A DNA stretch of 5,029 bases from Methylacidiphilaceae bacterium. Lineage in GTDB: Bacteria; Verrucomicrobiota; Verrucomicrobiia; Methylacidiphilales; Methylacidiphilaceae. Under the pieces are notes generated by a model. It ran no database searches. It was not told where the DNA came from and saw only the letters and a program-made list of their open reading frames with translations. Of this stretch, positions 4,135 through 5,029 are shown in pieces (positions within the stretch are counted from its first letter, which is position 1; every line of letters begins with the position of its first letter). The stretch is taken from positions 1 to 5,029 of the forward strand of contig JAQUAR010000144.1 of NCBI GenBank assembly GCA_028687155.1, written 5' to 3'. Made by a program: the position numbers and the translations under genes.

Positions 4135-5029
4135 GCGCCGACTGGCTCCTCTCCAAAATCTCCTTGTGCAATCCTTGATGAAACGCAACGGGATATCGGC
4201 CCGTGAAACAAGCGGAGCAAAAGCCCATGCCAGATTCCGGTGAGCCGCACGCGCGGAGGAGACCGTCGATATCGAGATAACCAAGGGAATCGGCGTTCAA
4301 GTACGACTGGATGCGATCCACCGGCAACTGATTGGCCAGGAGGGAGCTAGGATCGGGAAAGTCGATCCCGTAATGGCAGGCAAAGCGGTGAGGAGGGCAG
4401 CTGACCCGGATATGAACTTCCGCGGCGCCCGCTTCTCGGAGATTGGCGACTCGGGCGCGAGCGGTGGTGCCCCGAACGATCGAGTCATCGACCACGACGA
4501 CCCGCTTCCCGCGAACCGATTCTTGTACAACGTTCAATTTGATGCGGACGTTGAAGTCTCGAATGAGTTGTGTAGGCTGGAGAAAGGTGCGGCCGATGTA
4601 GTGGTTGCGGACAAACGCGAAGTCGAATGGGATGCCTGCCTCCTCCGCGAAGCCGAGGGCTGCATAATTGCCGGAGTCCGGTACGGGAATGACAAGGTCG
4701 GCTTCGACCGGGTAGAGTCTGGCCAGCTCACGCCCCATTTGGATGCGGGCCTGGCTGACATTTATCCCGTGAATCGTGCTGTCCGGCCGGGCAAAGTAGA
4801 CAAATTCAAAAATGCAAAAGGCTGCGGTATCCAGCGGCTTCGGGGCGCGTAACGTATGTACCCCGTCCGCATCGATGGAGATGACCTCTCCCGGAGCAAG
4901 GTCCCGGAGGAATTCCACATGGAGAAGATCGAAGGCGCAGGTTTCGCTGGCAACGACGTAGCCATCATCCAGTCGTCCTAAGGACAGGGGGCGAAATCCT
5001 CGCGGATCTCTCGCCGCGAGGATCTTGTC
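4118..5029 (-). CDS. purF: Amidophosphoribosyltransferase, C-terminal part
   Basis: PurF catalyses the first committed purine step: PRPP plus glutamine gives phosphoribosylamine. The frame is open to the window edge, so the N-terminal glutamine-amidotransferase catalytic Cys and about 170-200 residues are missing; 303 are visible. The GTG at 4918 lies mid-protein and is not the start. Upstream of it the frame reads AARDPRGFRPLSLGRL and YVVASETCAFDL, the end of the amidotransferase domain. Then come PDSGNYAALGFA, RNHYIGRTFLQPTQ, and the PRPP-binding motif VVVVDDSIVRGTT (visible residues 177-189). Four cysteines match the 4Fe-4S ligands of the Bacillus-type enzyme: Cys72 (FCIFEFVYFARPDS), Cys218 (FACHYGIDFP), and Cys271 and Cys274 (GFCSACFTGRYP). 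This is therefore the Fe-S class, which in Bacillus is oxygen-sensitive. purM follows in the same operon. Confidence 0.97.
   Translation of the reverse strand, partial: DKILAARDPRGFRPLSLGRLDDGYVVASETCAFDLLHVEFLRDLAPGEVISIDADGVHTLRAPKPLDTAAFCIFEFVYFARPDSTIHGINVSQARIQMGRELARLYPVEADLVIPVPDSGNYAALGFAEEAGIPFDFAFVRNHYIGRTFLQPTQLIRDFNVRIKLNVVQESVRGKRVVVVDDSIVRGTTARARVANLREAGAAEVHIRVSCPPHRFACHYGIDFPDPSSLLANQLPVDRIQSYLNADSLGYLDIDGLLRACGSPESGMGFCSACFTGRYPVAFHQGLHKEILERSQSARLAAK

Noticed and set aside
3536..4243. Plus-strand ORFs across purM and the purF 3' end.
   Set aside because: They are out-of-frame shadows of clearly recognised purine genes and show no family features.

Overview
The window is a compact bacterial housekeeping segment from a moderately GC-rich genome. 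It holds two gene blocks facing each other. The omega subunit and the Zn-ribbon coiled-coil protein resemble forms I associate with the Verrucomicrobiota/Chlamydiota (PVC) group, and an acidophilic-methanotroph-like verrucomicrobium is one possibility. That placement is an inference from sequence feel, not a database result. I saw no phage, IS, CRISPR or defence genes.

Plus strand, left to right: the 3' part of a SIMPL-domain (DUF541) gene cut by the window edge (3-515); a COG1579-type coiled-coil protein with a C-terminal four-cysteine zinc ribbon (588-1292); a 129-bp spacer with an imperfect tandem repeat; rpoZ, the RNA polymerase omega subunit (1422-1676); smpB (about 1782-2246, start uncertain); and a one-piece tmRNA gene, ssrA (2561-2947). 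ssrA has its own near-consensus sigma70 promoter (TTGACA, 17 bp, TATAGT; 2516-2544). The tmRNA supports an alanyl acceptor end with the G3:U70 pair, a first pseudoknot, and a tag frame that reads ADHELALAA then stop, starting at a GCC resume codon (2665). SmpB and tmRNA are the two partners of trans-translation and sit side by side here.

Minus strand, right to left: the C-terminal 303 residues of purF (5029-4118, cut by the window edge), then complete purM (4093-3080), as a purine-biosynthesis operon with a 24-bp intergenic gap. An 8-bp perfect hairpin overlaps the purF stop. purM converges on ssrA, and the space between them holds inverted repeats and a T-run that look like a shared termination region. 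A small minus-strand ORF with one strong membrane segment (2264-2506) lies in the smpB-ssrA gap and may be a real small membrane protein.

The most interesting material is the tmRNA (tag sequence, resume codon, and a 15-bp hairpin that may be part of a pseudoknot), the small membrane ORF beside it, and the unresolved smpB start.
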